Positions 14,597-21,930 of a stretch of DNA of 37,446 nt are shown here, in pieces (within the stretch, counting starts at the first letter, position 1; every line of letters starts with the position of its first letter). The translations under genes and the position numbers were made by a program. Source of the DNA: Candidatus Undinarchaeales archaeon (GTDB lineage: Archaea > SpSt-1190 > JASMDC01); NCBI GenBank assembly GCA_030753015.1, contig JASMDC010000033.1:1-37446 (forward strand), in the 5' to 3' direction. Below the pieces are notes generated by a model. It made no database searches, was not told where the DNA came from, and was given only the letters and a program-made list of their open reading frames with translations.

Positions 14597-15273
14597 CTGT
14601 CCACCAGCCTCGCCTCCTCGATATGGAGCGTGCCGCTGTGGTCCGCGTACTCCACAGAGGTCTTATCGATGCGGATGCGTCTGGTGAACAGCGGGCAGTC
14701 GGTGACCAGCGTCTCCAGCTCCCCGCCCTCGCCCGACGGATTGATCTTGTATCGCTCCGCCAGCGTCGCGAGCTCGGTCACCTCGGCCGTACCGATGGTC
14801 CGGCCCAGCCACTCCTCGGTGAGGGGGTAGGCGAACACCCCCGTGACCATGACCTCGAACCCCTCGGCAAGTAGCAGGTGCATGTAGTCGAGCTGGTCGA
14901 TCTGCCAGAGGGGGTTGACGCACCAGATGTCCAGCTCCCGGCAGATGCGCTGCACCCTAGTTGCCTGGTACACGGAGGCGATGGCGCCCGTCACCACGCC
15001 CTCGATACCGTGCTCGTCCCTGGCCCGCTCGATGGCCTGCTTCATGTCCTCGAGCTCGGCCTCCTTCTCGCCGGCCGTCGGTTGGACGATGAGCGGGATG
15101 CCCATGGACTCGGCCTGGAGGGCCGTGAGGTCGATGGCCGGCGTGTGGAACATGTAGCTCTCGGGATTCGAAGAGCGCAGGGTGATGAGGCACGCGACAT
15201 CGTCGTGGGCAGCGGCGCGGTGGCAGGCGAAAACCGAGTCCTTCCCGCCGGAGAAGAGCACACCAAGCCTCAT
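14593..15273 (-). CDS. dph6: Diphthine-ammonia ligase (Dph6/MJ0570 family)
   Basis: ATP-dependent amidation of diphthine on elongation factor 2, the last step of diphthamide synthesis. The 226-aa protein has the N-type ATP pyrophosphatase P-loop FSGGKDS (residues 7-13) and the family signature GEGGELET (181-188); the middle contains GVVTGAIAS (92-100) and WQIDQLDYMHLLLAEGFEVMVTGV, both typical of Dph6. Length is normal. Start ATG 15273 is preferred to the ATG six codons upstream because homologues begin right at the strand before SGGKDS and a weak TTTTCAA box is about 30 nt upstream. The amidotransferase gene is fused to it by a 4-bp ATGA overlap. Confidence 0.88.
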   Translation of the reverse strand: MRLGVLFSGGKDSVFACHRAAAHDDVACLITLRSSNPESYMFHTPAIDLTALQAESMGIPLIVQPTAGEKEAELEDMKQAIERARDEHGIEGVVTGAIASVYQATRVQRICRELDIWCVNPLWQIDQLDYMHLLLAEGFEVMVTGVFAYPLTEEWLGRTIGTAEVTELATLAERYKINPSGEGGELETLVTDCPLFTRRIRIDKTSVEYADHSGTLHIEEARLVDR

Positions 15274-15474
15274 GGGGCCGGATGGCACCACATCCTTGAA
15301 AAGGTTACTGGCTCCGCGCGTCCAGCTCGGCGGAACCGTAGGCGTTGGCCGGCTCTCTCATGCCTGTCACGTACCTGTCGGTGGGGCCGTGGGACATCTC
15401 TTCCTCGATATTGCACATCCATCCGGGGCTGAGCGCGTTATGTCGCTGTATTTGAATAATCGTTCGGGGAACTA

Positions 15475-16143
15475 TTACATGCTGCTCCCCGTGAAGGGGC
15501 AATTACCAGTAGCCCCTTTCTCCACGGTGCCGTCCTGGTGGACGGTGAGGTCGCAATAGCAGTCCTCACATCGGCCCCAGTGGACGTTGACGAGCCACGA
15601 GCCGTCGGGCTCCTCGAGACCGGTGACCCCGGATGTGCCGAGGTCGCCCACCGCTGACCCGAGGTCGGGGTAGGCGCTCTTTATGGCGTCGAGGACGTTA
15701 TCGGGGACGTCCGCGTCGAGCGACCTGAGCGGCAGGTCGGTGGGGGCCGGAGTGGGTGTCAATGCCCGGCTGGCGGGGCAGTTGCCCTCCTTGGACTTCT
15801 CCACTGTACCGTTATCGTAAACTGTGAAGATGCAGTAGCAATCATCGCAGAATCCCCAGTGGACGTTCACGTACCAGATGCTGGCGTCCTCGACGGCATT
15901 GACCGTGTCGTCGTTGAGCTCTCCTGCGACATCACGGAGGTCGGGGTATGAATCGAGGACTGCCCTCAGCACGTCGGGCGGGACGTCTCCGACCACGGGG
16001 ACCAGCGGCTGTGATGTGACAGTCTCCGGTGATGCCGTCGCGGGGACCGTCGGTGATGCTTCGGATCCCCCATCCCCGCCCAGGCACCCGCATACGAGAG
16101 CGAGCACGAGCAGGGAGGTTAAAAGGACCCGCGGGCCTGTCAT
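15475..16143 (-). CDS. Lipoprotein with a duplicated CxDCYC domain
   Basis: The 222-aa product has a signal peptide and lipobox-like LVCGC (Cys20 as the lipidation site), a Ser/Thr/Pro linker, then two homologous domains of about 70 residues. Each has a Pro-Asp-Val start (PPDVLRAV; PDNVLDAI), then SYPDL / AYPDL, then W.VNVHWG.C.DCYC, an FTVY/LTVH strand, DGTVEK and a GNCP end. The Cys pattern (CxxCxC plus a distal CP) suggests disulfides or metal binding outside the cell. I recognise no family. Its promoter (GGATGGTTTAAAT region) is nearly identical, at identical spacing, to that of the next gene, so the two are probably co-regulated. Confidence 0.75.
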   Translation of the reverse strand: MTGPRVLLTSLLVLALVCGCLGGDGGSEASPTVPATASPETVTSQPLVPVVGDVPPDVLRAVLDSYPDLRDVAGELNDDTVNAVEDASIWYVNVHWGFCDDCYCIFTVYDNGTVEKSKEGNCPASRALTPTPAPTDLPLRSLDADVPDNVLDAIKSAYPDLGSAVGDLGTSGVTGLEEPDGSWLVNVHWGRCEDCYCDLTVHQDGTVEKGATGNCPFTGSSM

Positions 16144-16159
16144 GCACCCTCTGTGACGA

Positions 16160-16173
16160 GGATGGTTTAAATC
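16160..16173 (-). promoter_or_regulatory. Promoter of the CxDCYC lipoprotein gene
   Basis: Minus-strand ATTTAAACCATCC, with the TATA core centred about 27 nt upstream of ATG 16143. The same 13 bases sit at the same distance from the start of the upstream gene (17242-17254). Confidence 0.65.
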
Positions 16174-17225
16174 TCTTGGGCAGGGTCGGCGGCCGTGGTG
16201 CGGTCCTCCGGGTACACGATCCGGAACACCTTGACGTTACCACCCGGAGATGTGTGGACGAGCTCCACCTCGTCGGATCCCTTCCCGTCCAGGAAGAACA
16301 ACCGTGTGAAGAGCATGTCCTTGGCCTTGTCCTCCATGTACACCAGGATGTCCTTGGTGATGACCACCATACCGGGGATGATCGTGGCGTTCTGTCGGTT
16401 CGGGACGTCCATTACCTTTGGATTCCCTCCGAAGATGTAGTTGCCCAGGATGCCCTCGACGTCGGTATGGAACTCACCGTCATCGGTGAGGTTGCCCAGG
16501 CGGATGACGGGGATGAAGCGGAATTTCAAGTCCACCATGAGGTCGATTCGCGCCATAGGCTCTATGACCGTCCCGTTCGGCTGCCTGTACGGTACGTAGT
16601 TCATGAAGATGCCCGTCTGGCCGCCCCGGTCCTCGCCCGTCTCGAGTTTGTACAGGTAGGTGAACTTGGTGCCGCACGATGGCCTGACGCACTCGGGACC
16701 GGTCCGGTTCAAGTGGGCCACGGCGCACTCCTGGGGGATGCAGTCCTCTCCCACGCGCGAGATCCAGTAGAACTTGACCATGAGCCCCTTGTCGACGATT
16801 ATGTAGGCCGGGCGGGACCTGCCCTCGGTGTGGTGGTCGATGAACACCTCGCCCTCGCACTGGGGCGGCGTGCCCCGGTCGCACTTGCGGAGCGAGAAGA
16901 GCTCGTCGTCACCGGTGCTCATCAGCAACCGGCCCATGTCGACGTTCACCGGGGCGACGTTCAGCCCGTCACCGGTCACGACGTCCCTACCGGCCACGTC
17001 CTTAACCCACCGGCCGTAGTCCCACCACGTGAACACGATGGCGTTCTCTTCTGTGTTGTTGCGCATGTAGAGGAGGGCGTTGAGCCATTCCTCCTCAGGT
17101 CCAAGGGGATCGGGTCCCAGGTCGGCGGGATCCGGGGCCGCGGGAGAGAAATCGTCCTTCAGCAGCCCGATGTAGAGAGTCAGGAGAGCGATGACGAGGA
17201 TGCACGCGGCAAGGTCCCGGCGCAT
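16167..17225 (-). CDS. Stand-alone STT3/AglB C-terminal-like exported protein
   Basis: STT3/AglB is the catalytic oligosaccharyltransferase subunit of N-glycosylation: about 13 membrane helices plus a soluble domain carrying WWDYG. This 352-aa protein begins with one hydrophobic segment (residues 6-22, AACILVIALLTLYIGLL), then EEEWLNALLYMRNNT and VFTWWDYGRWV with WWDYG at 67-71, followed by AGRDVVTGDGLN, PAYIIVDKGLM and a terminal VFRIVYPE, the order found in STT3 C-terminal domains. The multi-pass catalytic part is absent. Two Cys-containing stretches (CDRGTPPQCEGE; GEDCIPQEC) are extra. It could be an accessory subunit or a peptide-binding protein. Start ATG 17225 is fixed by the TATA box at 17247-17255; a longer upstream frame to 17414 has no promoter. 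Confidence 0.72.
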   Translation of the reverse strand: MRRDLAACILVIALLTLYIGLLKDDFSPAAPDPADLGPDPLGPEEEWLNALLYMRNNTEENAIVFTWWDYGRWVKDVAGRDVVTGDGLNVAPVNVDMGRLLMSTGDDELFSLRKCDRGTPPQCEGEVFIDHHTEGRSRPAYIIVDKGLMVKFYWISRVGEDCIPQECAVAHLNRTGPECVRPSCGTKFTYLYKLETGEDRGGQTGIFMNYVPYRQPNGTVIEPMARIDLMVDLKFRFIPVIRLGNLTDDGEFHTDVEGILGNYIFGGNPKVMDVPNRQNATIIPGMVVITKDILVYMEDKAKDMLFTRLFFLDGKGSDEVELVHTSPGGNVKVFRIVYPEDRTTAADPAQEI

Positions 17226-17241
17226 GGGCCCTCCGTGGGAG

Positions 17242-17254
17242 GGATGGTTTAAAT
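17242..17254 (-). promoter_or_regulatory. Promoter of the STT3-C-like gene
   Basis: Minus-strand ATTTAAACCATCC, identical in sequence and in distance to the ATG (17 nt from the first base) to that of the neighbouring lipoprotein gene. Confidence 0.65.
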
Positions 17255-17329
17255 GTGTTCTGGGGCCCGCCCGGGTACCGGCACGCCCCCCCCCATAGGG
17301 CTTAATGGTGCGGGCACCTTCACTTGGAT

Positions 17330-18610
17330 ATGGGGCCCGACAGCCATCCCGATCCCTTTGCAGGAAAGCGCCGCTCACGCTCGACATCCCGCTGCGTGCT
17401 CTGCCGCGGTACAAAGAACCTATGCGGGAAGCGCCGGTGCCCCGTCATCGCCCGGGCGATGGCCCTGTCTCGTACTGAACTGCAGGTCGTGGGGACCGAG
17501 GTGGCCGGCTCCTCCCCGCCGGGAGTGTTCGTGGGCAGGTACGGTTATCCGAAGGTGAGCGTGGGACCCATGCTCCCGCCGTACCACGGCGACACCGCGG
17601 TCCTGGACACACCCGAGGAATGGATGGGGCGCTCCATCCATGAAATAATCAGGTTCCGGTACTCGCTCCTGCGGGGGACGACCCCCGTCCCAGTGACCGA
17701 CCCGGGCGGGAGCCGGCTTGTTTCCGACCTTCAGGAGGTTGCCCTCTCCTCCACGCCCGTGGACGCCGAGGCCCGGTTCACCAAGCGTCCCGGCGGGAAG
17801 ATCAAGCTGAGCGCCAACGTCCAGCCCTTCGGCCCCTCGGCCCCCCTTCGGTCCTTCTCGGTCTCACCGGGGACCGCCGACCGACGGCTGGAGCGATCGT
17901 TCGGGGACACGGACCTCAAGGCAGCGGAGGCGGTGGCAGGACTCTACGATGGTGGGGTGCGGGTGAGCGCCATCCAGCGTGCCATGTCCATCGGTATGCT
18001 CGGTGTCGGCCGCCAGAGGAAGCTGGTCCCGACGCGGTGGAGCATCACTGCCACCGACTCGATCATCTCTGATACCCTGGTCGACAGGGTGAAGGACAAT
18101 CCCACCATCGACGAGTTCAGGGTCCACACCTTCCACAACCTCGACAACATCTACACGGCGATCCTCATGCCCGCCAAGTGGGCCTTCGAGTGGACCGAGG
18201 CCTGGCACCCGTCCTCGGCCTGGAACATGGCCGGGAAGCGGCCGGGGATGATATCCGACAGCGAGCCCTACGAGGGACGGACGACCTATCCGCACATAGG
18301 AGGATGCTATTTCAGCACCCGGCTGGCTGTGGCCGAGCACCTGGCGTCCGAGGGGAAGCAGGCTGCAGCGCTCGTGCTCCGTGAGATCCATCCGGGCTAC
18401 ATCCTCCCTGTCGGCGTATGGAACGTCAGGGAGAGCATCCGGGCGACCCTCAACCAGCCCTACGAGGGCTTCGACGGGTTCGAGGGGGCTTTCCGCCATG
18501 CCCTGGACCAGCTCACCATCGCACGGGAGCACTGGGTGGCTACCTGCGACCTCGTCAAGGACTCGCTCTACCAGAAGCGTCTTACCGACTACATGGGGGC
18601 GAGCGCCTGA
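17330..18610 (+). CDS. nreA: DNA repair protein NreA
   Basis: Archaeal Nre proteins take part in DNA damage repair and bind PCNA. The 426-aa product starts with a four-Cys zinc finger, CVLCRGTKNLCGKRRC (C22, C25, C32, C37), then the family hallmark GRYGYPKVSVGPM and a long conserved body (TEAWHPSSAWNMAG, HIGGCYFSTRLAVAEHL, REIHPGYILPVGVWNVRE). The C-terminus, YQKRLTDYMG, resembles a degenerate PCNA-interacting peptide. Start ATG 17330 follows a CTTAATGG box about 26 nt upstream; a TTG two codons earlier is less likely. The radical SAM gene begins about 15 nt after its stop, so they form an operon. Confidence 0.88.
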   Translation: MGPDSHPDPFAGKRRSRSTSRCVLCRGTKNLCGKRRCPVIARAMALSRTELQVVGTEVAGSSPPGVFVGRYGYPKVSVGPMLPPYHGDTAVLDTPEEWMGRSIHEIIRFRYSLLRGTTPVPVTDPGGSRLVSDLQEVALSSTPVDAEARFTKRPGGKIKLSANVQPFGPSAPLRSFSVSPGTADRRLERSFGDTDLKAAEAVAGLYDGGVRVSAIQRAMSIGMLGVGRQRKLVPTRWSITATDSIISDTLVDRVKDNPTIDEFRVHTFHNLDNIYTAILMPAKWAFEWTEAWHPSSAWNMAGKRPGMISDSEPYEGRTTYPHIGGCYFSTRLAVAEHLASEGKQAAALVLREIHPGYILPVGVWNVRESIRATLNQPYEGFDGFEGAFRHALDQLTIAREHWVATCDLVKDSLYQKRLTDYMGASA

Positions 18611-18624
18611 GCCGGGATGTCCGG

Positions 18625-19404
18625 GTGAGACCTCAGCGGTGCACCACGGCCCTCTCTTCGAGCGGGCTCCCGGGACTACGGTACGCGCTCAATCCCTACC
18701 TGGGGTGCGCCCATGCCTGCGCGTACTGCTATGCCCCGGCCACCCTCCGCCGTCCCGAGCTGACTGGGACATGGGGGGATGAGGTGTACCCGCGTAACAA
18801 CATCATCGACGTGCTCGCACGTGAGCTCAAGAGACGAGAGCCAGGTCTCGTGGGCATCGGGACGGTCACGGATCCCTACCAGCCTGCCGAGCGCACCTAC
18901 CGCCTCACCCGGGGATCGGTCTCGCTGCTGGCGTCATCGAGATTCCCGTTCCAGGTCCATACCAAGTCCGACCTGGTGCTCCGGGACCTCGACCTCCTCG
19001 TCCGCGCTGGCGGACGGGCTTCCGTGGGGATCACGGTCACGACGCTCGACGAGGATGCAGCGCTACGGATCGAGCCGGGGGCTTCGCCCCCTGCGAAAAG
19101 GGCAGCGGTCCTGCGACGGTGCGCAGCGGAGGGCGTGGCGACATGGGTGTTCCTGGGTCCGGTCATCCCCGGACTGAACGACTCCCCTGCCTCATTGCGA
19201 GCTGTCGTCGATCTGGCAGCAGGGACCGGGTCCCATATCATGCTCGACCGGCTCAACCTGCGTCGAGGCGTGCTCGACCGACTACGTCCGGTGATGCCAT
19301 CCTTACGGCCTGACGACCTGTCCCCGGCATGGTGGCAGCGAGTGATGACCACGGTCTCTGTGGCCTGCAAGGAGGCGGGCCTGCCCTGGCGGTCCGCGTT
19401 CTGA
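18625..19404 (+). CDS. SplB-like radical SAM protein
   Basis: Radical SAM enzyme of the COG1533 (SplB-like) group. The segment YALNPYLGCAHACAYCYAP carries the cluster ligands C28, C32 and C35 (CxxxCxxC), and the preceding NPYxGC is the group's hallmark. Downstream parts fit the (beta/alpha) barrel: GIGTVTDPYQPAE, TKSDLVLRDLDLL, VGITVTTLDED and VFLGPVIPGLND. The 259-aa length is typical. The GTG at 18625 is the most plausible start; the open frame extends upstream inside nreA. COG1533 includes spore photoproduct lyase relatives, and its place behind nreA suggests a role in DNA repair, but the substrate is unknown. Confidence 0.85.
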   Translation: MRPQRCTTALSSSGLPGLRYALNPYLGCAHACAYCYAPATLRRPELTGTWGDEVYPRNNIIDVLARELKRREPGLVGIGTVTDPYQPAERTYRLTRGSVSLLASSRFPFQVHTKSDLVLRDLDLLVRAGGRASVGITVTTLDEDAALRIEPGASPPAKRAAVLRRCAAEGVATWVFLGPVIPGLNDSPASLRAVVDLAAGTGSHIMLDRLNLRRGVLDRLRPVMPSLRPDDLSPAWWQRVMTTVSVACKEAGLPWRSAF

Positions 19405-19411
19405 GGGACGA

Positions 19412-21673
19412 TCAACTGACGCTCGCGCGTCCCACTGCGACCGCTCCGTCCCTTTCCATGGCCACGTCCCGTCCGTCGAGCCTGATGGCAACCACTTCCA
19501 CGGGCGCATGGACGCGGAGGGAGATGAACCGTAGCTCGTCCGCGTACCCATCATGGACGACCTCGCGACGCACATCGGCAACACCATCGTTGATGGTGCA
19601 AATGATCCGTGTGAGCTGATAATCCCCGTGCTCGTAAGCAAGCGACCTGCCGTCGTCATCATACACCTCGCACACGGCCTCCCCCTCGGTGGGAGCGAAC
19701 ACATGGAGCGTGAGCTCGTCGCCCCGCTCCTTTGTGCTCGCGCCGTAGTTGCGTGCAGGGATGATGGCCCCCTCGCGAGCGTAGAGCGGCAGCGTGCCCA
19801 ATGGCGCATACGCCACGATGTGACAGCAACCCTCGTGCCGCTCACCCGTCCACCAGTCGGTCCAAGTGCCCGCGGGAAGGTACACGAGCCTGTGCCGACG
19901 GCCGGGGAGGTACACAGGCGCCACGAGGAGATCACGCCCCCAGAGGTACTGATCGTCGCACCGGAGCGTCTCTGGATCGTCCGGATGCTCCACAAGGAGC
20001 GCCCGCATCACCGGTACTCCGGTGAGCGATGCCTCGCGGAAGCAGCCGTAGGTGTAGGGCAAAAGCTCGTACCGGAGGCGGATGTACCGGCGACAGATGT
20101 CCTCTACCTCAGGGCCGAAGGACCAGGGCTCCTGGTCCTCCTTCTCCCTGGTGTGCGCGCGGAAGAACGGGCTGAAGGCGCCCAGCTGCGTCCATCTTAC
20201 GAAGAGCTCGGCAGAAGGATGGTAGTTGAACCCGCCGACGTCCGTTCCCACGAACGGCACGCCGGACAGGCCGAGGTTCAGGCACATGGGCATGGCCATG
20301 AGGAGGTGCTCCCAGATCGCACCGTTGTCACCGGTCCACACCGCAGCATAGCGCTGGATGCCCGTGAAACCCGCCCGCGTGAGCAGGAAGGGCCGCTCAT
20401 CGGGCCGGGCCTGTCTGAGGCCGTCCACGGTGGCCGCTGCCTCGAGCAAGGCATAGATGTTATGGACCGTGGCATGAGCGCCGGTGGCGTGCATGACGTC
20501 ATCGGGAAGAGTGTTATCGGGCTTATCGAAGGTCGCAGGCTCGTTCATGTCGTTCCAGATACCGGCCAGCCCCTGCGCGATCCACTGCGCGTTCAGCCCA
20601 GCCCACCAATCGCGCACGTCCGCCCGAGTGAAATCGGGGAACCCGGCGCGCTTGGGCCAGACCTTGCCCAGGTACACCTCGCCCGTGGGTGTCGTACAGA
20701 AGTACCCGCGCTCGAGCCCCTCCACCCATACCGGGTACCGTACGCTCTTGGAGATCCCAGGGTCCACGATCGTCACCAGATCAAACCCGTCCTCTTGCAG
20801 GTCTGCGATGAGCCCTTCCGGATCGGGGAACTCCTTCCGGTCCCAGGTGAAGCACCGGTACCGGTCCATGTAATCGATGTCCAGCCAGATGGCGTCACAG
20901 GGGACGTCCTTCTCGCGGAAGGTCCGGGCGAGCTCGCGCACCCGGTCGGCCGGGTGATAGCTCCAGCGGCACTGGTGATACCCGAGAGACCAGAGCGGTG
21001 GCAGGGGCATGTGACCCGTGAGGTCGGCGAGGCGTCGGAGGACGTCCTTTACGGTGGGGCCCTCAAGCACGAACAGGCCCGCAGGACCACCGGTCGCGCC
21101 GAAGGCGATGTCGCCGTTACCGCTCCTGTCCAGCACCATATAGGTGCGCTGGACGTTGTCGAACAGGATTCCGAAGGCCCGCCCGCGGCAGAGCACGATG
21201 ACGAAAGGATGCGACTGGTACAGCCGTCGAGTGGCCGATGTGTGGTCCCCGTTGGCGTCCGTGTTCCAGTTCTCCAGCATCTCGCCGGTCTTGTCCAGGA
21301 AGCCGGTCCGCTCCCCCCCGCCGTAATACGACGAGCCTTGCTCGACACGTCCGTCGATGGTGATAGAACCGTCGTCTTTGCGCGACGCACGCAGCTCCGT
21401 CAGGATGGGTCCGCCCCCGATACGAGACACGTCCACCCTGTCCCGGTTCCTATCAACGCTCACCCGAAGATCCTCCGTGGCGTACGCCGGTCCCGTGGAG
21501 AGCCGTTCCTCTGAGGGTGGGATCCCATCACCTGTAGGGACCACTGCAAAAGAGTCGGGCCCCTCCTCGCCGAACCGGATGCGGGTGATGCCCGTAGCGG
21601 GAAAGGTGACCATCGCAGGTGCCAGGGGCGTTGGTGGTGATGGTTGATCAGGCTCGGAGATCCTGCCTGTCAT
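19412..21673 (-). CDS. Glycoside hydrolase family 31 alpha-glucosidase
   Basis: Retaining GH31 enzyme, probably releasing glucose from maltose-like alpha-glucans. The 753-aa protein has an N-terminal beta-sandwich (about 1-215), the barrel with AIWLDIDYMD (261-270), the nucleophile D375 in GIWNDMNEP, the acid/base D449 in WTGDN, FVGTDVGGF, FFRAHTREKEDQEPW, then C-terminal beta domains with VYLPAGTWTDWWTGE. Catalytic residues are complete. There is no signal peptide, so it is cytoplasmic, consistent with use of internal glycogen-like polymer or imported maltodextrin. Start 21673 is supported by minus-strand GATATAAAGG about 27 nt upstream. It converges with the radical SAM gene, 7 bp apart. 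Confidence 0.93.
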   Translation of the reverse strand: MTGRISEPDQPSPPTPLAPAMVTFPATGITRIRFGEEGPDSFAVVPTGDGIPPSEERLSTGPAYATEDLRVSVDRNRDRVDVSRIGGGPILTELRASRKDDGSITIDGRVEQGSSYYGGGERTGFLDKTGEMLENWNTDANGDHTSATRRLYQSHPFVIVLCRGRAFGILFDNVQRTYMVLDRSGNGDIAFGATGGPAGLFVLEGPTVKDVLRRLADLTGHMPLPPLWSLGYHQCRWSYHPADRVRELARTFREKDVPCDAIWLDIDYMDRYRCFTWDRKEFPDPEGLIADLQEDGFDLVTIVDPGISKSVRYPVWVEGLERGYFCTTPTGEVYLGKVWPKRAGFPDFTRADVRDWWAGLNAQWIAQGLAGIWNDMNEPATFDKPDNTLPDDVMHATGAHATVHNIYALLEAAATVDGLRQARPDERPFLLTRAGFTGIQRYAAVWTGDNGAIWEHLLMAMPMCLNLGLSGVPFVGTDVGGFNYHPSAELFVRWTQLGAFSPFFRAHTREKEDQEPWSFGPEVEDICRRYIRLRYELLPYTYGCFREASLTGVPVMRALLVEHPDDPETLRCDDQYLWGRDLLVAPVYLPGRRHRLVYLPAGTWTDWWTGERHEGCCHIVAYAPLGTLPLYAREGAIIPARNYGASTKERGDELTLHVFAPTEGEAVCEVYDDDGRSLAYEHGDYQLTRIICTINDGVADVRREVVHDGYADELRFISLRVHAPVEVVAIRLDGRDVAMERDGAVAVGRASVS

Positions 21674-21694
21674 GCTCCCTGTCCATGGCCCATT

Positions 21695-21704
21695 CCTTTA
21701 TATC
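21695..21704 (-). promoter_or_regulatory. TATA box of the GH31 gene
   Basis: Minus-strand GATATAAAGG centred 27 nt upstream of ATG 21673. Confidence 0.65.
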
Positions 21705-21730
21705 TGGTATCCCAGCGGATGGATAAGCGT

Positions 21731-21740
21731 CATAAACGAT
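21731..21740 (+). promoter_or_regulatory. TATA-like box of the small Cys protein gene
   Basis: CATAAACGAT lies about 26 nt upstream of ATG 21759, in the divergent region shared with the GH31 promoter. Confidence 0.4.
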
Positions 21741-21758
21741 GAGCGACTAGTAGTATGT

Positions 21759-21923
21759 ATGCAGGGATCCTCTCACGGCTCGCCACGCATCTGTATCCGC
21801 GACGGCCAGCAGTACTACAAGCAGGACTGCGAGATGAAAAGGTGCCTCGACATCGCTCGATGCTGGCCACCCGAGGACGAATCTGGCAACCAGGGAGTTC
21901 AGCAGGGCATCTTCCAGTTCTGA
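21759..21923 (+). CDS. 54-aa four-Cys small protein
   Basis: The product runs from MQGSSHGSPRICIRDG to GVQQGIFQF. Four Cys residues (IC, DC, RC, RC) are spaced about 12, 5 and 6 residues apart in its middle, a pattern that could bind zinc or form disulfides; there is no signal peptide. The frame extends upstream to 21672, but ATG 21759 matches the leaderless distance from the CATAAACG box. It lies divergent from GH31 and convergent with pgk. No family is recognised. Confidence 0.45.
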   Translation: MQGSSHGSPRICIRDGQQYYKQDCEMKRCLDIARCWPPEDESGNQGVQQGIFQF

Positions 21924-21930
21924 GCCGAGC

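Noticed and set aside
16029..17252. 407-codon open frame on the plus strand
   Set aside because: Antisense of the STT3-C-like gene; Val/Asp/His-rich without domain pattern.
19553..21514. 653-codon open frame on the plus strand
   Set aside because: It is the antisense shadow of the GH31 gene; composition is His/Arg/Val-rich without domains, and the minus-strand gene has complete GH31 motifs.
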